From: Aureimonas endophytica
GTDB lineage: Bacteria > Pseudomonadota > Alphaproteobacteria > Rhizobiales > Rhizobiaceae
NCBI RefSeq assembly: GCF_014642635.1
Contig: NZ_BMIQ01000008.1
Location: 186,001-250,000, forward strand
Reading direction: 5' to 3'
DNA length: 64,000 nucleotides
Positions 1 to 8,976 of this stretch are shown here, one piece after another. The stretch's first letter is position 1. Each line of letters starts with the position of its first letter. The notes beneath the pieces were generated by a model that had not been told where the DNA came from, did no database searches, and saw only the letters and a program-made list of their open reading frames with translations. The translations under genes and the position numbers were made by a program.

Positions 1-368
1 GGGTCGCCTATGTGATCTTCGGGCTCGGCGCGGGCGCCGTCACCGCCTTCGCCAGCCTGTCGCCGCTGCTCATCGAGGCGGCGGCCGGTCTGGCGCTGAT
101 CGGCGCGCTGACCGCCTCGCTCCAGGCCGCGATGGCGAGCGCGGACGAGCGCAACGCCGCCGCCGTGACCTTTCTCACGACCGCCTCCGGCATCGCCTTT
201 CTCGGCATCAGCGCGCCGTTCTGGGGTCTCCTCGCCGGTGCCGCGATGCTGGCGCTCGTCCGCTTCGGCGCGCCCGCCATCGGTTCGGCGCAACCGGCCG
301 CGACGCCCGTCGTCAGGGCGCCCGAGACCGGTCCGATCGAGAGACGGCCGCTGCCCGGCTCGCTCTGA
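1..368 (+). CDS. Benzoate/H+ symporter family (BenE) transporter, C-terminal fragment
   Basis: The reading frame is open from the left edge (codons in phase with base 3) and stops with TGA at 366-368, so only the last ~121 codons are present. The fragment has two or three hydrophobic segments separated by the short charged stretch ASADERNAAAVTFLTTASG, and ends in a polar Pro/Arg tail. The segment around ADERNAAAVTFL and the Gly/Ala-rich helix after it resemble the last transmembrane helices of BenE-type aromatic-acid/proton symporters of the inner membrane. The assignment rests on this short stretch and the substrate is not certain. No benzoate catabolic gene is next to it inside the window. 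Confidence 0.6.
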   Translation, partial: VAYVIFGLGAGAVTAFASLSPLLIEAAAGLALIGALTASLQAAMASADERNAAAVTFLTTASGIAFLGISAPFWGLLAGAAMLALVRFGAPAIGSAQPAATPVVRAPETGPIERRPLPGSL

Positions 369-377
369 CGCGCCGCG

Positions 378-992
378 TCAGCGCAGCGTCAGGCCGCGCA
401 TCGTGGCGAGGCCATAGAGAATCGCAGCGCCGACCACCATGCCGATCAACAGCCAGGACAGCGCGAAGGCGGCGCCCGGACCGCGCGGCTTCGCCACCGG
501 CGCCCGGATCGGCTCGTCCGAGGCGCCATTGGCCGGCGCGGGCGGCGCATGGCCGACCGAGCCGTAACGATCGAGCTCGGCAAAGGCCTTTTCCCGCTCG
601 ACGATCCGTTCGGCAATATAGGTGGTGATGCGGTCGGCGATCGCATGCATGTCCGGCGATTCGGCCAGCGTCACCCGGCCGATGCGCGTTTCGCGCACGA
701 AACGGTAGGTGCGCCGGTCACGGGCCATGGTCACATGCGCCGTGCCGTCGATCCAGAAGCGCGGCTGCGGCCCGCCGGAAATCGTGAAATCGAAGAAGTC
801 GTCGCCGGCCGGAATGTCGTCGATGACGCTTTGCAGCGCCTCGGCCAGGATCTCCAGCCGCGCCCGGTCGGCCTCGCGGATGTCGACCACGACGTCGCTG
901 CGATGCGCGGCGGCGATCTTGGCGGCGCGCACCGCATCGGCGAGCCGCCGAGTGCCCGTCAGCGACGTCACCTTGTCATTGCCGTCAGCCAT
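378..992 (-). CDS. Unknown protein with C-terminal membrane anchor
   Basis: A 204-residue protein I do not recognise by function. Residues 1-135 are soluble and mixed alpha/beta, including an FDFTISGG strand and an aromatic W-I-D core. A Pro/Ala-rich linker (about 145-172) leads to one hydrophobic helix near the C-terminus (ALSWLLIGMVVGAAILYGL) with a short basic end, so it is probably tail-anchored in the inner membrane with the bulk of the protein in the cytoplasm. It starts 79 bp downstream of the TPP-enzyme gene on the same strand and converges on the transporter fragment to the left. Proteins of this layout occur as conserved hypotheticals in Hyphomicrobiales. Confidence 0.75.
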   Translation of the reverse strand: MADGNDKVTSLTGTRRLADAVRAAKIAAAHRSDVVVDIREADRARLEILAEALQSVIDDIPAGDDFFDFTISGGPQPRFWIDGTAHVTMARDRRTYRFVRETRIGRVTLAESPDMHAIADRITTYIAERIVEREKAFAELDRYGSVGHAPPAPANGASDEPIRAPVAKPRGPGAAFALSWLLIGMVVGAAILYGLATMRGLTLR

Positions 993-1071
993 CGCTCTCG
1001 TCGTTCCCGCCGCGGTTCCCGTATTCGTTCAATTGCCCATCTTTGCCGCCACGGCAATCTCCGGCAAGGGC

Positions 1072-2706
1072 TCAGATGCGCTTCGTGGTCGAGATCCGGC
1101 GCGGATCGGTGCGAAGATGCAGAAGCGCGGGGCCGCCGAAGGCCAGGGCCTCGGCCAGCGCCGGGGCGAAATCGGCCGTGCGCGTCACCGTGGCGCCGAA
1201 GCCGCCATGGCTGCGGGCGAGCGCCGCGAAATCGGGATTGCGGATCTGCGTGCCGGAGATCCGGCCCGGATAGCGCATTTCCTGATGCATGCGGATCGTG
1301 CCGTACTGGCTGTTGTCGACGAGGAGCACGACGAGCGCCGCCTCCTCTTCCGCCGCCGTCGCGAATTCCTGGCTCGTCATCTGGAAACAGCCGTCGCCGG
1401 CGAAGCAGACGACGGTGCGCTCGGGATGGCGCAGCTTTGCCGCCACGGCCGCCGGCAGACCGTAGCCCATCGAGCCGGAGGTCGGCGCGAGCTGCGACAG
1501 CCGGTCGGCGAAGCGGCCGTGGCGATGCAGCCAGCCGCCGTAATTGCCGGCGCCGTTCGTATAGGTGGTCGTCGCCGGCAGGGTCGCGGCGAGATGGGCC
1601 ATGACCGCGTCGAGATCGACCGGCTCCGCCTCGGCTGAGGGGACGGGCGTCGACCATTCCAGATAGTCGCGATGCGCCGCTTCCGCCGCGCCGGACCAGA
1701 GAACCGTCGCGGGCGGGGCGAGTTGCACCGCGCGGCGCGCGAAGGATACGGGGTCGGCATGGATGGCGAGGGCCGGGTGATAGAGCCGGCCGAGTTCGCG
1801 CGCTTCGGGCAGAACATGAACGAGCTGCTGTTTCGGTTTTGGAATCGCCAGCAACTCGTAGCACTGGCTGGGCATTTCGCCGAAGCGGGCCCCGACGGCG
1901 AGGATCAGGTCGGCCGCTTCCAGCCGCGCCCGCAGCTTCGGCGCGATGCCGATTCCGACATCGCCGGCATGGTTGGGATGCAGGCTCGGAAACAGCATCT
2001 GGCGCCGGAAGGAACAGGCGACCGGCAGATGCCAGCTTTCGGCGAAGTGGCGGATATCGGCGAGCGCCCCGTCCGTCCAGCGCGAGCCGCCGAGCACCAT
2101 CATCGGCGCGCGCGCCTGCGAAAGGCGGGACCAGAGGTCTTCCATCTTCTCCTGCGAAGGCGGCAGGACCTCTGCCTCGTGCCGGGGCAGGATCTCGGCC
2201 GATCCGATGCCGGAAAGCGTGTCCTCCGGCAGGGCGATCACGACCGGTCCCGGCGCGCCTTCCATGGCGATGCGGAAGGCGTCCTCGACCAGAGCCGGCA
2301 GTTCGTCCGGCGTCTCCGCCTCGAACACCGCCTTCGCCATGCCGCCGAAGAGCCGGTCGTAGTCGAGTTCCTGAAAGGCGCCGCGCCCCCGGAAGGCGTG
2401 CGGGACCTGCCCGACGAAGAGGATCATCGGCGTCAGGTCGTGCGCCGCGACATGGATGCCGGAGGCGGCATTCGTCGCCCCCGGGCCGCGCGTGACGAAT
2501 GAGATGCCGGGGCGGCCGGTCAGCTTGCCGTCCGCCTCGGCCATCATCGCCGCCCCGCCCTCCTGGCGGCAGACGACGAGATCGATCGCGCTGTCATGCA
2601 GCGCGTCGAGCACCGGGAGATAGCTCTCCCCCGGCACGCAGAAGATGCGGGAGACGCCCTGCGCTTCCAGCGCGCGGACGAGAAGGACGCCGCCCGCCGC
2701 CCGCAT
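1072..2706 (-). CDS. Thiamine-pyrophosphate-dependent enzyme, acetolactate-synthase-like
   Basis: The 544-residue protein has the usual three-domain layout: N-terminal pyrimidine-binding domain, central domain and C-terminal PP-binding domain. The N-terminal part has the FCVPGESYLP segment and a catalytic Glu in VCRQEGGAAMMAEADG, followed by VTRGPGATNA. The C-terminal part has the TPP motif starting GDGCFQM and ending near NSQYG. The family decarboxylates 2-oxoacids; the real substrate cannot be read from the sequence. It lacks the exact motifs of IlvB, and no ilvN small subunit lies beside it, so it is probably not the main biosynthetic acetolactate synthase. Its ATG overlaps the leuA stop by one base (TGATG), implying translational coupling to leucine synthesis. 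Confidence 0.88.
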   Translation of the reverse strand: MRAAGGVLLVRALEAQGVSRIFCVPGESYLPVLDALHDSAIDLVVCRQEGGAAMMAEADGKLTGRPGISFVTRGPGATNAASGIHVAAHDLTPMILFVGQVPHAFRGRGAFQELDYDRLFGGMAKAVFEAETPDELPALVEDAFRIAMEGAPGPVVIALPEDTLSGIGSAEILPRHEAEVLPPSQEKMEDLWSRLSQARAPMMVLGGSRWTDGALADIRHFAESWHLPVACSFRRQMLFPSLHPNHAGDVGIGIAPKLRARLEAADLILAVGARFGEMPSQCYELLAIPKPKQQLVHVLPEARELGRLYHPALAIHADPVSFARRAVQLAPPATVLWSGAAEAAHRDYLEWSTPVPSAEAEPVDLDAVMAHLAATLPATTTYTNGAGNYGGWLHRHGRFADRLSQLAPTSGSMGYGLPAAVAAKLRHPERTVVCFAGDGCFQMTSQEFATAAEEEAALVVLLVDNSQYGTIRMHQEMRYPGRISGTQIRNPDFAALARSHGGFGATVTRTADFAPALAEALAFGGPALLHLRTDPRRISTTKRI

Positions 2707-4442
2707 CAGGCCGCTCCGTTCGCCAGAACGCGGTTCGCCGCCGCGACGATGGCGCGGAGCGAGGCGGTCGTCGCGTTCTGGTCGATGCCGGCCCCGAAGG
2801 TTTTGCCGCCGGCATGCTCGATCTCCATATAGGCGATCGCCTTGGCGTTGGAGCCGCGCTGGAGCGAATGTTCCGAATAGTCGGCGACCGAGAGCTCGAC
2901 GCCGAGATGGCGCGACAGGGCGTCGATGAAGCCGTCGATCGCGCCGGTTCCCCGGCCCTCGACCACGATCTCCTTCTCGCCGTCCCGGATCGTCGCCTCG
3001 ACGATGCGCGAATTCTTGTCGGCGCCCGCCTTGGTGATGTGCTCGACATAGGCGATCCGCGCGTCGGGCTGCTCGACGTAGGCGCGCATGAACTCGTCAT
3101 GGATGCGCTTCGCCGGCATCTCGACGCCTTCCTCGTCGGTGATCTTCTGGATCGCCTCGCGGAACTCGATCTGCAGGTTGCGCGGCAGGTTCAGGCCGTA
3201 ATCGGCCTGGAGCACATAGGCGATACCACCCTTGCCCGACTGCGAGTTGATGCGGATGATCGCCTCGTAGGAGCGGCCGACATCCTTCGGGTCGATCGGC
3301 AGATAGGGCACTTCCCAGAGCGGCGAATTGGCGGTCGCCCGCGCCTTCATGCCCTTGTTGATCGCGTCCTGATGCGAGCCGGAAAAGGCGGTATAGACCA
3401 GTTCGCCGACATAGGGGTGGCGCTCCGGGATCGCCAGCTTGTTGCAGTACTCGTAGACTTCCTTGATCGCGTTGATGTCGGAAATGTCGAGGCCGGGATC
3501 GATGCCCTGCGTGAACATGTTCAGCGCGAGGGTCACGATGTCGACATTGCCGGTGCGCTCGCCATTGCCGAACAGCGTGCCCTCGACGCGGTCGGCGCCG
3601 GCCAGGAGGCCGAGCTCGGTCGCGGCCACCGCCGTGCCCCGGTCGTTATGCGGATGCAGCGAGACGATGAGATTCTCGCGATTGTCGAGCTGGCGGCACA
3701 TCCATTCGATCTGGTCGGCATGGACGTTCGGCGTCGACATCTCGACCGTCGCCGGCAGGTTGATGATCAGCTTGTTGTCCGGCGTCGGACGCACGATCTC
3801 GGCGACGGCGTTGCAGATCTCGGCCGCGAAATCGAGCTCGGTGCCGGTGAAGCTTTCCGGCGAATACTGGAAGCGATAGCCGCCGCCGGCCTTCGCCGCC
3901 ATGTCGGTGATCATCTTCGCCGCGTCGGTGGCGATCTCGCGGATGCCGGCGCGGTCCTTGGCGAAGACGACGCGCCGTTGCAGCTCCGACGTCGAATTGT
4001 AGAAATGCACGATCGGGCGATGCGCGCCTTCCAGGCTCTCGAAGGTCCGGCGGATCAGTTCCGGCCGGCACTGGACGAGCACCTGCAACGAGACGTCCTC
4101 GGCCACCTCGCCCTTCTCGACGCACCAGCGGGCGAAGTCGAAATCGGTCTGCGAGGCGGAGGGGAACCCGATCTCGATCTCCTTGAAGTTCATCGCCTTC
4201 AAGAGACGGAAGAACCGCTCCTTCTTGTCCTGGCCCATCGGATCGACCAGGGCCTGGTTGCCGTCGCGCAGGTCGACGGAGCACCAGACGGGCGGCGCCT
4301 CGATGGTCTTCGCCGGCCAGGTGCGGTCGGAAAGAGCGATGGTCGGATAGGGTCGGTACTTGTCGGCGGCCGTCGGCATGGACTTGGCGGCCTCGGACGC
4401 GCTCGGGGCGCGCATGGATACGGCGGACATGGCGTTTCGCAC
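2706..4442 (-). CDS. leuA: 2-isopropylmalate synthase, long (type 2) form
   Basis: LeuA condenses acetyl-CoA with 2-oxoisovalerate, the first committed step of leucine synthesis. At about 570 residues it matches the longer LeuA class. Visible landmarks are the metal/substrate segment CSVDLRDGNQALVDPM near residue 55, the HPHNDRG metal-binding motif near 260, GNGERTGNVD, and a C-terminal LeuA regulatory dimer domain (leucine feedback) from about 440. A GTG at 4442 gives the longest form; an ATG 12 bases further in (4430) would start MSAVSMRAP and is equally possible. The stop overlaps the start of the downstream TPP-enzyme gene by one base. No Leu-rich leader peptide was found upstream. Confidence 0.95.
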   Translation of the reverse strand: MRNAMSAVSMRAPSASEAAKSMPTAADKYRPYPTIALSDRTWPAKTIEAPPVWCSVDLRDGNQALVDPMGQDKKERFFRLLKAMNFKEIEIGFPSASQTDFDFARWCVEKGEVAEDVSLQVLVQCRPELIRRTFESLEGAHRPIVHFYNSTSELQRRVVFAKDRAGIREIATDAAKMITDMAAKAGGGYRFQYSPESFTGTELDFAAEICNAVAEIVRPTPDNKLIINLPATVEMSTPNVHADQIEWMCRQLDNRENLIVSLHPHNDRGTAVAATELGLLAGADRVEGTLFGNGERTGNVDIVTLALNMFTQGIDPGLDISDINAIKEVYEYCNKLAIPERHPYVGELVYTAFSGSHQDAINKGMKARATANSPLWEVPYLPIDPKDVGRSYEAIIRINSQSGKGGIAYVLQADYGLNLPRNLQIEFREAIQKITDEEGVEMPAKRIHDEFMRAYVEQPDARIAYVEHITKAGADKNSRIVEATIRDGEKEIVVEGRGTGAIDGFIDALSRHLGVELSVADYSEHSLQRGSNAKAIAYMEIEHAGGKTFGAGIDQNATTASLRAIVAAANRVLANGAA

Positions 4443-4880
4443 CTTCGGATCTTCGGGCGGATGCCGGACGACAGCGCAATATCAGCGCGACGCGACGCGG
4501 TCACCCGGGAATGGTCGGGAAATGTGAGGCCGAAGAGGCAGGGCGTCGCGGCGGGGCCGCACGGCGCCGGCTCGACCGCCGGACGCCCCTTCGATCAACG
4601 GGTCCGACGGCCGCGGCTAAGCGCGCGAAGCAGGAGCGGAAGCGGGCGTTCGGCGCGCGCCTTCGCCAGCAGGGTTGCAAGAACCGTGCTCATGGCGAGA
4701 AGGAGGGCCGACGCAGTGATCATGACGGATAAGGTAATCGAAACGGCGCCGAACGCAAGGACCGTTACGGGAAAACACGCATACACGCCTTGATGGCATC
4801 CCTGTCTCCGATAGGCTATCCGACGGGCATTGCGACAAGCGCCCATCTATCGACCCGAAGCCTGAAAAGCGCGATCCGCG
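4443..4880. other. 438-bp region between leuA and the next gene, no confident gene
   Basis: This stretch must carry the leuA promoter. The only candidate gene is a small minus-strand frame listed separately (4595-4723). No tRNA, long repeat or convincing terminator was seen. Confidence 0.5.
4595..4723 (-). CDS. Possible 42-residue membrane peptide
   Basis: Starting at the ATG at 4723 this frame encodes a peptide with one hydrophobic segment (ITASALLLAMSTVLATLLAK) followed by a strongly basic tail rich in Arg and Leu, the shape of a single-pass membrane peptide. The frame is open for another 41 codons upstream, but that part looks like noncoding translation. There is no family resemblance and no strong ribosome binding site, so this is only a candidate. 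Confidence 0.2.
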   Translation of the reverse strand: MITASALLLAMSTVLATLLAKARAERPLPLLLRALSRGRRTR

Positions 4881-5330
4881 ATGCCATGCTCGCGACACCA
4901 TCCTCCCTCGCCCACCCGCGATGACCCGCCATCGTCTCGCAATACGAAGTCGACGGGTGCGAAGCTGCTTCTCGCGGTCGCGGCCCTCCTCGCCCCGACG
5001 AAAGCCTTCGCCCTGGCGATCCTCGCCATCTATGTGCCGGCGGATGGCGCGCCGGAAGCGATCAACCGGAATTGCCCGCGATCCGGCTGCCTCGTCCATC
5101 TGACGCATCTGAGCCTGTCCGTCTCCTATACCGACAGGCTGCGGATCAGGGTGGTGCCCGGCGAAGGGCGGTGCGCCTTCGCCGATGGCCTGCTCTGGCG
5201 CCTCTACTTCCGCGATGAGACCGCGATCGAGGAGAGCCTGTCGCCGATCCCCGTCGATGGCGAGGCGCCGGCCGCGCAAGCACCCTGCGGCACGCTCTAT
5301 CTGAAGCCCCTCAACGGCTACGTCCCATGA
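4881..5330 (+). CDS. Possible exported protein of unknown function
   Basis: The frame encodes up to 149 residues. From about residue 26 there is a signal-peptide-like stretch (TGAKLLLAVAALLAPTKAFA), followed by an approximately 100-residue mature part with several Cys (NCPRSGC, GRCAF, APCG) that could form disulfides in the periplasm. The first 25 residues (Pro/Ser/Arg-rich) look like translated leader, and no good in-frame internal start was found, so the true start is uncertain and a sequencing frameshift near the 5' end is possible. No known family recognised. It converges on the cation transporter gene at 5385. Confidence 0.4.
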   Translation: MPCSRHHPPSPTRDDPPSSRNTKSTGAKLLLAVAALLAPTKAFALAILAIYVPADGAPEAINRNCPRSGCLVHLTHLSLSVSYTDRLRIRVVPGEGRCAFADGLLWRLYFRDETAIEESLSPIPVDGEAPAAQAPCGTLYLKPLNGYVP

Positions 5331-5384
5331 CGATGCCGTCGAGGACCGAGCCGGACCGGAAGACGCGCTCCGCGCGGCCGTTCT

Positions 5385-6287
5385 TCACACCACCGGCACG
5401 CCCGTCTGCTTGATCTCCTTTTCCGGCTCGACATGGATCTGGACGGTGGCGTCCTCGAACTCCGTCTCGAGCGCCGCCTCGATGCGGTCGCAGATGTCGT
5501 GGGCGTCGCCGACGGACATCAGTTCCGGCACCACCATGTGGAACTCGATGAAGGTGGCGCGGCCGGCGAGCCGGGTCTTCAGGTCGTGGACCTCGATCGC
5601 CCCTTCGGCATGCGAGGAGATGATCGCCTTCGCCTTCTCCTCGTCGGCGGGGTCCATCGCCTGGTCCATCAGGCCCGAGAGGGAGGAGACGACGACCTTC
5701 CAGCCCTCGCGCAGGATGTTCAGCGCGACGAGCGCGGCGAGCAGCGGATCGAGCCAGAGCCAGCCGACCGCCGTCGCGACGCCGAGGCCGGCGACGACGC
5801 CGACCGAGGTGACGACATCCGCCATGAGATGGCGCCCGTCCGCGTCGAAGGCGGGCGAGCGCCTCTCGCGGCCGAGGCGGATGAGATAGAGCGCCCAGAC
5901 GAGATTGATCAGCGTCGCGACGCTGTTGACCGCGATGCCGGCGAGCGGCGCCTCGAGCGAGCGCGGCGCCTGGAAGGCCCCCCAGGCCTCCCGCAGGATG
6001 AGGAGCGCGGCGACGACGATGAGGACGCCCTCGACGACGGCCGAGAAATATTCCGCCTTGTGATGGCCGAAGGGATGGTCCTTGTCGGCCGGGCGGTGGC
6101 TGACCTCCAGGGCCCAGAAGGCGACGGCCGCCGCGACGACGTTCACCACCGATTCCAGCGCGTCGGAATAGAGCGCGGCCGAGCCCGTCAGCGCATAGGC
6201 GACGTATTTGATGCCGAGCACGAGGATCGCGATGGCGATCGACAGGCCGGCGACACGCCTCGTCGTGCGGATGGCTTCCTGCGGCAT
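5385..6287 (-). CDS. Cation diffusion facilitator (CDF) family metal exporter
   Basis: A 300-residue inner-membrane protein that should exchange divalent metal cations for protons to export them. It has about six hydrophobic segments in the first ~200 residues. CDF landmarks are the YSDALES helix, a DHPFGHHKAEYF loop and the ADGRHLMADVVTS helix carrying the HxxxD metal site. The C-terminal cytoplasmic domain (about 205-290) has the ferredoxin-like fold pattern, with EFHMVVP and VGDAHDICDRIE. The ATG at 6287 was chosen because a GAGGGG ribosome binding site lies six bases upstream; an in-frame start 10 codons earlier lacks one. Metal specificity (Zn, Fe, Mn or Co) is not decidable. It lies immediately downstream of trpE(G) on the same strand with a 100-bp gap. 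Confidence 0.92.
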   Translation of the reverse strand: MPQEAIRTTRRVAGLSIAIAILVLGIKYVAYALTGSAALYSDALESVVNVVAAAVAFWALEVSHRPADKDHPFGHHKAEYFSAVVEGVLIVVAALLILREAWGAFQAPRSLEAPLAGIAVNSVATLINLVWALYLIRLGRERRSPAFDADGRHLMADVVTSVGVVAGLGVATAVGWLWLDPLLAALVALNILREGWKVVVSSLSGLMDQAMDPADEEKAKAIISSHAEGAIEVHDLKTRLAGRATFIEFHMVVPELMSVGDAHDICDRIEAALETEFEDATVQIHVEPEKEIKQTGVPVV

Positions 6288-6386
6288 GAAAGGCCCCTCA
6301 AACGGCAAGCGGCGCATCCCCGTGCGCCGCTTGCTTCCCGAAACAGGTTTTTCCGGCGAAGTCGAGCCCCGCCGTACAACCGGCGG

Positions 6387-8579
6387 CTATGCCGCCTTCA
6401 CCGCCGCCCGGCGCGGCAGATGCGCGACGATGTTCTCGATCATCCGCATGCCCGCCTCGCCGCCGAGGCTCATGATGCTCTCGGGATGGAACTGCACGGC
6501 CGCCACCGGCTCCGAGCGATGCTCGAAGGCCATCACCACGCCGTCCTCGGTTTCGGCCGTCACCTCGAACTCCTTCGGCAGGCGCACCGGGTCGGCGAAG
6601 ATCGAGTGATAGCGCCCGACCGTCACCTCCTGCGGCAGGCCGGAGAAGATGATTCCCGGCTTCTCGACGCGGATGCGCGAGGGCTTACCATGCACCGGCA
6701 TGTGCAGCGTGCGCAGCGTGCCGCCATAGGCCTCGGCGAGCGCCTGGAGGCCGAGGCAGACGCCGAAGATCGGTAGGCCCCGCTGGCGCGAGGCCTGGAT
6801 CGTGCCCTTGCAGTCGAAATCGGCCGGATTGCCCGGCCCCGGCGAGAGCACGACGAGATCGGGCGCGACGCGGTCGAAGATCTCGGCCGGCACCGGGGTG
6901 CGCACCGTCGTCACCTCGGCGCCGGTCTGGCGGAAGTAGTTGGCGAGCGTGTGGACGAAGGAATCCTCGTGGTCGACGAGAAGGATCTTCAGCCCGGTGC
7001 CGACCTTGGCCGTCTCGCGCTCGGCGGCGGCCGAGTTCGAGGCACCCGCCTCGCGGATGGCGGCGAGCATGGCGGAGGCCTTGAGCTCGGTCTCGGCCTC
7101 CTCCTCCTCCGGATTGGAATCGTAGAGGAGCGTCGCGCCGGCCCGCACTTCCGCGATGCCGTCCTTCAGGCGGATGGTGCGCAGCGTCAGGCCGGTGTTC
7201 AGGTCGCCGTTGAAATGGATCATGCCGACGGCGCCGCCATACCAGGCGCGCGGGCTCTTCTCGTTCTTCTCGATGAAGCGCATGGCCCAGAGCTTCGGCG
7301 CGCCGGTCACCGTCACCGCCCAGGCATGCGAGAGGAAGGCGTCGAAGGCGTCCATGCCCTCGCGCAGCCTGCCCTCGATATGGTCGACCGTGTGGATGAG
7401 GCGCGAATACATCTCGATCTGCCGCCGGCCGATGACACGCACCGAGCCCGGCTCGCAGACGCGGCTCTTGTCGTTGCGGTCGACATCCGAGCACATGGTC
7501 AACTCGGACTCGTCCTTCTTCGAGTTGAGCAGCTTCAGGATCTGCTCGGAATCGGCGATGGCGTCGCTGCCGCGCTTGATCGTGCCAGAGATCGGGCAGG
7601 TCTCGACCCGCCGCCCGTTGACGCGCACGAACATTTCCGGCGAGGCGCCGATGAGGAACTCGTTCTCCCCCAGATTGATGAAGAAGGAATAGGGCGAGGG
7701 ATTAATGCCCTTCAGCCGGCGCGAGATCGCCGAGGGCGGATTCTCGGTCCGCTCGAAGAAGGTCTGGCCGGGAACGACCTCGAAGAGGTCGCCGCGCATG
7801 AACTTCTCCTTGGCACGCTTGACGAGCTCGGCATATTCGCCCGGCTTGTGATCGCCGCGCGGCGGGATGCGGTCCGTCGGGCGGAAGGGCGCGTCCGCGC
7901 CGCCGCCGGGAAGGCCCTCGGTGGAGCGGCCGTCCTTCGCGAAGGTATAGCGCTCCTTGTAGGCCCGCACCGAATGGTGGTCGACCATCAGGATCTCGTC
8001 GGGCAGGTAGAGCACCAGATCGCGCCGGTCGGCGGGCCGCGCCAGGCTCTCCTCCACCCGGTCGAACTGGAAGGCGAGATCGTAGCCGAAGGCGCCGTAG
8101 AGGCCGAGCGCGGCATCCTCGCCGGAGCGGAACAGCGCGACGATGCGGCGGAGCACCGAGAAGACGGTCGGCATGCGCGAGCGCTCCTCCTCCGTGAAGG
8201 CGCGCGAGGGCTCGGCGACCGTCAGATCGATGCGCTCTTCGCTGGCGGTCTGCGACGCGATGTCGGGATCGTCCTTCAACACTTCGGCGACGAAGCCGAC
8301 GAGCACGCGCCCGCGCGGGTTCAGCGCCTCGATCCGCATCGCGCGGCCGGAGGAAGTGACCATCAGCGGCGGATCGACGATCGCCGTATCCCAGCGCGTA
8401 TAGCGGCCCGGATATTCGTAGTTCGAGGAGAAGACCGCGCCGCGCCGCGTGTCCAGCGCCGCCACATAGGGCTCGATCGCCCCGGCATAGTCGACATAGT
8501 CGCGATGCCGGGTGACGGCGACGCCGCCTTCGGTGACATAGGTCTCGGCCCGATCCGCCATGCTGCCTTCGAGGCTCAT
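6387..8579 (-). CDS. trpE: Anthranilate synthase, fused TrpE-TrpG polypeptide
   Basis: This fusion makes anthranilate from chorismate and glutamine, the first step of tryptophan synthesis. The N-terminal ~520 residues are the chorismate-binding component ([16 protein letters not shown] near the start, [37 protein letters not shown]). The C-terminal ~185 residues are a class-I glutamine amidotransferase with the nucleophile in [12 protein letters not shown] and the His-Glu pair in VQFHPESIM. Fusion of the two subunits is typical of Rhizobiales. The start at 8579 is preceded by GAGGAG at a nine-base distance. Transcription should be controlled by the trpL attenuator immediately upstream, which is the strongest regulatory signal in the window. 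Confidence 0.97.
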   Translation of the reverse strand: MSLEGSMADRAETYVTEGGVAVTRHRDYVDYAGAIEPYVAALDTRRGAVFSSNYEYPGRYTRWDTAIVDPPLMVTSSGRAMRIEALNPRGRVLVGFVAEVLKDDPDIASQTASEERIDLTVAEPSRAFTEEERSRMPTVFSVLRRIVALFRSGEDAALGLYGAFGYDLAFQFDRVEESLARPADRRDLVLYLPDEILMVDHHSVRAYKERYTFAKDGRSTEGLPGGGADAPFRPTDRIPPRGDHKPGEYAELVKRAKEKFMRGDLFEVVPGQTFFERTENPPSAISRRLKGINPSPYSFFINLGENEFLIGASPEMFVRVNGRRVETCPISGTIKRGSDAIADSEQILKLLNSKKDESELTMCSDVDRNDKSRVCEPGSVRVIGRRQIEMYSRLIHTVDHIEGRLREGMDAFDAFLSHAWAVTVTGAPKLWAMRFIEKNEKSPRAWYGGAVGMIHFNGDLNTGLTLRTIRLKDGIAEVRAGATLLYDSNPEEEEAETELKASAMLAAIREAGASNSAAAERETAKVGTGLKILLVDHEDSFVHTLANYFRQTGAEVTTVRTPVPAEIFDRVAPDLVVLSPGPGNPADFDCKGTIQASRQRGLPIFGVCLGLQALAEAYGGTLRTLHMPVHGKPSRIRVEKPGIIFSGLPQEVTVGRYHSIFADPVRLPKEFEVTAETEDGVVMAFEHRSEPVAAVQFHPESIMSLGGEAGMRMIENIVAHLPRRAAVKAA

Positions 8580-8621
8580 GTCCGTCATCTCCTCATTGCG
8601 CCCGGACCGAACGGAGACCAA

Positions 8622-8654
8622 GAAAAAAGGCCGCCGGATGGATGCCGGGCGACC
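8622..8654 (-). terminator. trpL attenuator terminator
   Basis: On the minus strand GGTCGCC pairs with GGCGGCC (seven base pairs, one a G-U) around a 12-base loop and is followed directly by six T residues. It sits between the trpL stop codon and the trpE(G) ribosome binding site, exactly where an attenuator terminator is expected. When tRNA-Trp is plentiful, transcription should stop here. Confidence 0.85.
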
Positions 8655-8691
8655 TTATCGTTTCGTCAAAGCGCGAACGAACGTGGCCGCC

Positions 8692-8736
8692 TTACGGGGC
8701 CCACCACCAACGGTTCGAAAGCGAGGCGTTCGTCAT
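8692..8736 (-). CDS. trpL: trp operon leader peptide
   Basis: The 14-codon frame reads MTNASLSNRWWWAP and stops with TAA. Three consecutive Trp codons (TGG x3) near the end are the classical sensor of charged tRNA-Trp: ribosome stalling there lets an antiterminator form and trpE(G) be transcribed. Leader peptides of this kind precede trpE(G) in Sinorhizobium and relatives, where the terminated transcript also acts in trans as a small RNA (rnTrpL) and the peptide (peTrpL) has its own role. Whether either happens here is inference. There is no ribosome binding site in front of the ATG, consistent with a leaderless message (see the promoter entry). Confidence 0.9.
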   Translation of the reverse strand: MTNASLSNRWWWAP

Positions 8737-8743
8737 GCCGGGA

Positions 8744-8772
8744 ACGCTAGCGCATATGGCGGGCGAGAGCAA
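8744..8772 (-). promoter_or_regulatory. Candidate sigma-70 promoter for trpL-trpE(G)
   Basis: On the minus strand TTGCTC (8772-8767) and TAGCGT (8749-8744) are separated by 17 bases. The -10 element ends seven bases before the trpL ATG, so transcription would begin at or next to the start codon, giving a leaderless trpL mRNA as known in Sinorhizobium. The -10 match is only moderate. Confidence 0.5.
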
Positions 8773-8976
8773 TGGACCGGCAAGCGCGCGGCTGCGGCCG
8801 AGGCGGGCCAAAGATCGTCGGCAGAGTTCATGCCACCTTAACCAGGACAACGCAGGCTTGTTCTCGGGCTGGACGCGCCCATCGACGGAGGCGCGCGAAG
8901 CCGCTGCTGCCGGCCTCGCTTCCGGCTCCACGACCTCGCTCACGATCAGGCGTTTCGCGGCGCCCGGGACCTCGCC

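Noticed and set aside
2499-4793. 764-codon plus-strand frame opposite leuA
   Set aside because: Shadow of leuA with low-complexity Arg/Asp/Leu translation and no motif.
6951-8750. 599-codon plus-strand frame opposite trpE(G)
   Set aside because: Shadow frame; the minus strand has a complete, motif-rich trpE(G).
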